This document shows, piece by piece, positions 58,158 through 64,000 of a stretch of 64,000 nucleotides of DNA. Made by a program: the position numbers and the translations under genes. Below the pieces are notes generated by a model. The model was given only the letters and a program-made list of their open reading frames with translations. It did not search any database and was not told the origin of the DNA. Origin of the DNA: Hevea brasiliensis (taxonomy: Eukaryota > Streptophyta > Magnoliopsida > Malpighiales > Euphorbiaceae); assembly GCF_030052815.1 (NCBI RefSeq), contig NC_079496.1, positions 70,855,652 to 70,919,651 of the forward strand. The letters are read 5' to 3'. Positions within the stretch are counted from its first letter, which is position 1. The number at the start of each line of letters is the position of its first letter.

Positions 58158-58882
58158 CACTTTGGATTTTTCCACACGTAGGTATTGAAGATAAAGCCCA
58201 GTAGACATTAGACTAGGATTTTAGGAGTACAGATCTGCAGCCAGTGTCCAGCATGTCACCTCACTCTGCAGTGCATTTTGGTAGGGTCTGCTAAGCCATA
58301 GTAGTTATTTTTGTACATGTAAATATTGATACATTCTGTATTGTAAATTATGAATTTGTATAATAATTTGTACATTATGTAAATTAATAAATTTTAAAAA
58401 TTTTATGTATGGAATGATTATGAGATTAATGTGAATTGAAATGATTATATGATTTGAATTAGAAAATGTTGATTGGATTATGAGTTGGAAATATGATAAT
58501 ATTGATGTAATTTTTAAACAGGTGATTAGTGTAATATGGCAAATGTAATAAAACAGGGGAAATTCCATTGGTTTCTCTATTTAAATATTCTGATATAAAT
58601 ATTAAAGGAAAATAAAGTAATAGTGAATAAAGTATGACAATTGAGTTTTAAAATAAAATGGCATTAAAATATATTATAAATAAAGTAAGATACGATAAGG
58701 TGCTTCAGTACAGAATATAGCATTCCAATCAGTTCTGTACATTCTACTATTCTAGCAACTAACATCTGTACGGAAGGCTAGGATGTTTGGAACTATCCTT
58801 AAATTTAAGTAAGGAGTTATAATTTAAATTAATAAAGATCAAGTAAGGTTAAAGAAAAAATAAAAGAAGTTGAGTATAAATC

Positions 58883-58930
58883 AGTTAAATGTGCACAAGT
58901 CCTAGTGATGGGTGACTCCATTGGGAAGTG
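58883..58930 (+). promoter_or_regulatory. 5S-like block in H
   Basis: AGTTAAATGTGC, spacer, GTGATGGGTGACTCCATT, GGGAAGTG. About 147 nt from the probable LTR start; still clear in an otherwise much diverged LTR. Confidence 0.55.
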
Positions 58931-61407
58931 ACTATAGGTCTAGTTCCTACTCTAATTCATATAGGACCTTACAAGATTCTTAATTGAGGCTTAATCGAAG
59001 CATTATTATGAATTAATAAGTTAATAAAATGAAAAGAAATAAGTTTAAATAAGCATAGTAAAAACCAAAGTGAAAAACGAAGTTAGGGACTTATCAGGCA
59101 TTAGGGAAAAGATGGACAGAAACCCGGTAAGAGCAAAATTTGGTCAATTAAATTTAAAGGTCAAATATTGATAAAAAAAATGAGATTAATTAAGTTAATG
59201 AAGTGGGATTAATTTAACTAATCATGATTAGAAAAATTAAACCTAATTAAAAGAATAGTCAAATGTAATGATTATGAATTTCCCCATAATTACAAGTTTT
59301 CCATTCACAAATATTTATAAGTCTGCCATTAGGGAATTAATTAATATAAATATCAAATGAAAGAGACAAAAGCCATCATCTTCATCCTTATCTTCTCCTC
59401 GGCTGAAATTCCCACTTATTTTCTCACCTTCCATCACTTAAGATAGTCAAATTAAGTTTTAATTTTGTGAGAACACCTCTTGTGGATTAGAGGTGATATT
59501 GAAGAGCTAAGCAAAGATTAGGAGCTTAAATTTTGGTATGTGCACTCTTAATACCTTGATTTCTTCTAAAGTTGTTACTTAGGGTTTCATGCCTATCAGG
59601 GTTTTAGCTAATTTGAATGTAAATGTCTAATTTTTATGTAGAAAAATGATGCTTAGTGTGTGTAAAGGATGTATTGCTTATTAGGAATTATGTTGCTTGT
59701 ATATGTTGAAGTAGGCATTGTGAATAAGCATGTAAAGTAATCTAGCTGAATTTAACTAGACTAGACTTTTAAGTCCATATCTTGAGTTCTATAATTCCAA
59801 ATGACCTGAAACTTGTGGCAAATTAAAGCTAAGATATAATGCTAAAACTTTCATAAAGACAAATTGCCTGAATTCTATTTGTAAATACCTTGAATAATTG
59901 CTAGAAGTTGAGTCATAAAAACTGGAATCTAGGAGCAGGGCGTCTTGAATAGTCTAGATTAAAATGGGTATAACTCACTCTAGGGAACCCCAAATGAGGT
60001 GATTCTTAGTTTTTTGAAAAGCTATGAATAAAGAAATAACTTTCCTGAAGAACAAAATTTTAAATTCTAATTGCAACTTGTTCAAATTTAGACTCCAAAA
60101 ACTACCTAGAACCTATCCTGCGATTAGTAAAGAATGCATCTGAACATGTCCTACTTGTTTGAACATAACTCACTGTGTAAAATTCCAAATGAGGTGAATT
60201 TTACCTTGTTGGAAAGCTAAGACACAGAGGAATAACTTTCAGAAGGGCTAAGTTGACAAATTATGACTGAAACTTGACTGAAATTGAGTTTTAAAACTTG
60301 TCCAAAGTTTGCCCTGTATTCCGAAAGAAAAAGGCAATCTGACTAGATCCTGCTTATTTGATCATAACTTGTGATCTATAAGTTAGAATCAAGTGATTCA
60401 AAAACCAAATGAAAGGTAAGACATAAATCTAAAAATCTTATGAAGAAAGCACAAGCTAATTCTTGCTTTTACCTGAGTTAGTTATTAGTGGAATAGTTAG
60501 AATGTATAGTTATTTTAGGAATTTCACTAGGAATTTATTTAGTTAGTTACTAGTGGAAGTTAGAATATGTATTGAAGCTTTTAAAATTGTGTATTTCAGT
60601 GGAGAAAAGAGGTTAAAAGTAAAGAGAGAAATAAATCAAAGAAATGAGGCTAAGTTAAGGTTTATGCACAACTCTAATCTTCTTGTATTTTAAATTTACA
60701 AATGAAAAGAATAGATTTTTTACAAGCTCAAATATGAATTTCCTTTATTAAAAAAGAATTTGTGATTGATTGAGAATTATTTATATTGTTTTAAGAACAT
60801 TTTTAATATTGAAAAGAATTTATTATTGTGATAAAAAGGCAGACGTTTGGCCATTTATTGTATTGTAGCAATGGGGTGGCCGGATGTATATGATTTAGAA
60901 GTGTTTGTGAAATTGTTGTATTGCCAACCATATATGATGATTTGTGATGATTTGAAATATTTGTTTATTTGAATGGAAAGCTGGCATGACAGACTTTGAT
61001 TTGCTTCCTCACTTTAAGAGGTTGAGATTGGATATGTTCCTCCTCTACTTGTGGGCTTGAGATTGGTTATATTATCCTCTCTCTCTCTAGCTTACTAGTT
61101 GAGATTGAGATCGGATGGGTGCACTCATATTTGCTAGCTAGCTTTACCTCCCTCATTAGTTTCAGCTAGTTGGGGTTGAGATAGCTTTGTCGTGGTGTAC
61201 AATACAACTTTGATCAGAAATTTTGTGTCATTGTTCAAACTATGAGATGTGGCAACACTAACTATTTTTAAATGGCATAAGAAATGTGTTATTGAAAGTT
61301 TTGTGTTTATTTTCATGTTTCATGAAATTGTGAATTAATGAAATATATTATTATGAAACGATATTTATGTTTTACGTAAGGTTTTATAAATTGATAGTTG
61401 TGCACCA

Positions 61408-61425
61408 CTGAGTGTTTGTACTCAA
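61408..61425 (+). other. CTGAGT-type hairpin in H
   Basis: CTGAGT and ACTCAA around a 6-nt loop; the outer pair is lost. Confidence 0.45.
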
Positions 61426-62169
61426 CAATGGTTTTTTTTATCCCGTCACAAGTAAAGGAAAGCAAAAGACCACTGAGTGAGCGTAATAGATGTCACATTC
61501 TTTTTGTAAGTAGGGTATAATTCTAGGGTTATACTTTAAATTTTTTGTGTTTTTTATTTCTGATGTAAATAATGACTATATGTATGCAAGAAATATTTGA
61601 ACAGTTATATAAAGGTAATGTAATATTATTTTATTGATATCAAATGAATGTAAATTTATAAGAATTTATTTCTTTTGGCTGTGAATGAGGAAAGCAGTTG
61701 TTGAAATATTGATTTGATAAATTTGGTATTATAAATACATTGTTACAATTTGTTTTAACAGATTTAAAATTTTTTAGTAGACAAATTTTTAGCCATCACC
61801 AAGCAGGATTTTCATCTAATTTCTTTAATTTTTAAAAATATTTATTTTTTTATTTAATTTCATGGTATTTTTCTTAAATCTTAAAATAACTATTAAACCT
61901 TTTATCGACAAGTTTAACTTGAAAATGAATTTGGAATCGTTAAATCCCTTGTAATATATTTGATGATTATCGTTACAGGATGTTTCGATAATTTATTAGG
62001 TATATTATGGGAGCATGTCATATCTTATAAAAAGATAAGGTGTGACATTTTCTAACACTTTATTTTCTTGTTGTTAAGACTGACAAAAATTTTAAAATTT
62101 ATCAAATTTAAAAAATTAATTTTAAAATTTGTTTTTAAATTAAATAAAAATATTATAACGATAATGATA

Positions 62170-62172
<3 letters not shown>

Positions 62173-62227
<55 letters not shown>
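62173..62227. repeat. (TA)n microsatellite
   Basis: Uninterrupted TA run of about 27 units. Confidence 0.97.
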
Positions 62228-62230
<3 letters not shown>

Positions 62231-62446
62231 AATACTAAATATTATAAAATAAAATAATTATCTACCACATGTGTTGTGGGGATCGTAATGTTATATATTT
62301 TTAAAGTAAAAAAATTTAATATTATGCTATTCAATACAAATATTTGTTGAAATTATAATATTAATATAAATCATTAAAATAAAATAGTGGGAATTGTGTT
62401 TTCTTTATAATTTTTCTCAATAAATTTTTATAGAGTTATACGGAAT

Positions 62447-62451
62447 AAAAA

Positions 62452-62504
<53 letters not shown>
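62447..62504. repeat. A-run followed by (TA)n microsatellite
   Basis: About 14 A residues, then a TA run of about 22 units to 62504. Confidence 0.97.
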
Positions 62505-62507
<3 letters not shown>

Positions 62508-63248
62508 GTTAAAACATAATATTAATATAAATATTAATATTTTTTTTCCTTAATTTTTGCAATCAACATTGAACTTTTAATTTATTAATAATTTTTTTTC
62601 TTATTATGTTAAAATAAATATTATGAAAATTTAAATATGCCGTGCTTATTATTAATTTAATTTAATCATAAAAAATTGAGAAAGTAAGAGAAGGAGAGAG
62701 AGGACAAAATAATAATTGTATTTTTAACATGAAAAACTGCTCTAACAGGTTAAAGTGGCTCTTTTAGATGAAATTAAAATTTAGATTTTTTATTTAATAT
62801 ACTAAAATTAAGTGATAAAAATAAAATAATCATAAAAATTAAAGGACTATTTGTGCAGTTAATCTGGCTTATGGGAAAGAATAAGGTTGGGTCACAAAAA
62901 TAAATGGTAGGGAAAGTTTAAATAAGGGGGCGTAGAGAGGAAATTTTAAAATTTCTAGTTAAGTTTAAAGGAATAAAATATATTTTTTTAATTTCATTTT
63001 AGACTAATTAGTAAAATAGATAAAATTGCATTCAATTTTAATATTTTAGCTTAATTGTTAAAATTGGAAAATATGAGTTAAAACTCAAATTGAAGTTTGA
63101 ATTTTTTTGCGTAATTAGGTCAATAAATATAGTTATATAATTTTAAATGCTAATTTTGGTATTCAATTGATTTTATAAATAATAATATTTATTGACTTGA
63201 GAATTATTATATTTTAAATTATATTTTTATGAATAGTTATATGCTAAT

Positions 63249-64000
63249 TGTGACATCCCTTACCCGTCTACAGTGTAGCCGAGCAAGTTATGCCACTCAG
63301 TGTGTGGGAACACTAATTTATGTTTCAATTTCAATTAATCCCTTTTAATTCATTTATTTATAATTTCTGATAAAACTAAATTTTTTCGCAAATTTTATAG
63401 AAAATCCGGCAGAGTGCCGGCTATAAATTGGAAAAACAGTTCTTCTGAACCTGTTAAAAACACTCCCAATAATATCATCACATTATTCTCAATCAACCTC
63501 CAATATATACTCAACAATTTCTCAATTCACTTCAGTATCTCAAAATTCAATTCAATTCAAAAAACAGTCAACTCAATGAAAAATGCTCAATTTATTACTG
63601 AACATATTTCATAGATACTTACATCAAAAGCTTGATTACATTAATTTATAATATACATTACAGAAGGTTACAAAATACAAAATATCAAAATATCAAAATA
63701 TCAAAAGTGGCCTAATGTCCTACCAAATGCACTACAATGTGAGGTGACTCTGAACTCTGATTGCAGATATGAAGGCTCACCCTGTATGAGGCCTGCTGGA
63801 CTCCCCAGCTATGTCTCCAGTGCCTGCGCGTGGCAAAAGCGACGCGCTAAGCAATTATGCTTAGTGGTGACAAAATAAAATAAAATAAAATAAAATAAAA
63901 ACATATGTACATAATGTATATTTACATTTTTGGGTGAACTAAGTCTCAAATGTTTATTGCAATATTATTCAATTAAAGTTTAGTAAGATTTATTAATACT
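63249..64000 (-). repeat. LTR K, partial (E-type family, minus orientation)
   Basis: Begins TGTGACATCCC followed by TTACCCGTCTACAG, the complement of E-type LTR ends, and runs off the window. Includes GCCGGC (about 63416), hairpin 63847-63864, an (AAAAT)n run at about 63872-63900 and a short ATCAAAAT repeat (about 63676-63705). CTAAT (63244-63248) is the presumed target copy. The ORF 63414-63614 is not a gene. Confidence 0.88.
63847..63864 (-). other. CTAAGC hairpin in K
   Basis: CTAAGCA and TGCTTAG around ATTA, flanked by GCGACGCG and TGGTG. Confidence 0.65.

Larger units (their letters stand above)
56435..58735 (+). repeat. LTR J, old and partial (A/B/E-type family)
   Basis: A plus-oriented LTR remnant into which C2 was inserted; its 5' part is off-window. 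It has four modules at 56586, 56789, 56983 and 57183 (CCATAACT or CTATAACT; spacing 203, 194, 200), the stem-loop array (57591-57714) and the CTAAGC hairpin (58140-58157). The usual end (GACGGGTAAGGGGTGTCACA) is missing, so it is truncated or very diverged near 58735. Confidence 0.75.
58736..62047 (+). repeat. LTR H, old (C-type family, plus orientation)
   Basis: The reverse orientation of C1/C2/F/G LTRs. It starts near TTCTACTATTC (aligns with TTCTACTGTTCC of C2), has a 5S-like block at 58883, TATTTATAAG (59312), four modules at 59775, 59967, 60162 and 60362, the GGGAGG/AGCTAGCTAG region near 61130, hairpin 61408-61425 and the end AAGGTGTGACA at 62047. The start is not clear and no target duplication is seen (AGTTC before, TTTTC after). 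Minus ORF 61134-61316 is not a gene. Confidence 0.72.
62048..63248. other. AT-rich intergenic DNA
   Basis: About 1.2 kb with no recognisable element or gene, very AT-rich, between two LTRs. It may be part of the original locus. It contains two TA microsatellites. Confidence 0.6.

Noticed and set aside
58731..62052. Target duplication around LTR H
   Set aside because: AGTTC before and TTTTC after do not match, and the LTR start is uncertain.

Overview
The window is plant nuclear DNA made almost entirely of long-terminal-repeat (LTR) retrotransposons inserted into one another. I found no host gene, tRNA gene, rRNA gene or bacterial feature. AT-rich DNA, TG...CA LTRs, an initiator-tRNA-Met-type primer site (TGGTATCAGAGC), Gag-PR-RT-RNaseH-IN-chromodomain polyproteins of the Ty3/gypsy chromovirus (Tekay/Del-like) type and a Cassandra element indicate a eudicot. 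A woody Euphorbiaceae-like genome is a guess only. Layout, outermost to innermost: an old plus-strand LTR (J, from 56435), a second old plus-strand LTR (H, to 62047), an AT-rich island with TA repeats (62048-63248), and the start of a minus-strand LTR (K, 63249 to the edge). J was split by a minus-strand element C2. C2's left LTR ends at 7321, its internal region (7322-7726) is reduced to a Gag N-terminus plus primer site, and its right LTR starts at 7727 and ends at 56434 after nested insertions. C2's left LTR holds an LTR of another family (D, to 4842), which holds a further LTR (C1, to 3503). C2's right LTR holds element A (9956-21139, duplicated target TCAAT) and solo LTR F (21742-55644, ATTAA). 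F holds element G (22644-30513, GTACA), element B (32809-43826, minus, AAGCA) and element E (44110-55029, plus, CCACT). G holds a solo LTR of a different type (24086-26188, CTATT) and an inverted pair of Cassandra elements (29277-30513). A, B and E are about 11 kb each, with 2.9-3.4 kb LTRs, PBS, gag-pol and a polypurine tract. All are now inactive through nonsense and frameshift mutations; A also lacks the catalytic glutamate of integrase. The unusual content lies in the LTRs and in one intron. (1) Eleven LTR copies carry, about 150-185 bp inside their 5' end, a sense-oriented block resembling the A box and C box of the 5S rRNA gene promoter. Cassandra is known for 5S sequence in its LTRs; I do not know of it in long-LTR chromoviruses. 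(2) LTRs carry arrays of short stem-loops whose arms change together between copies, and a conserved hairpin downstream. (3) LTRs are built of diverged modules about 195 bp apart. (4) A, B and E each carry a 74-89 bp GT...AG phase-0 intron just after the integrase catalytic glutamate position. (5) The Cassandra pair forms a fold-back with arms of about 610 bp. All similarities were judged by eye; no alignment, folding or search was run.
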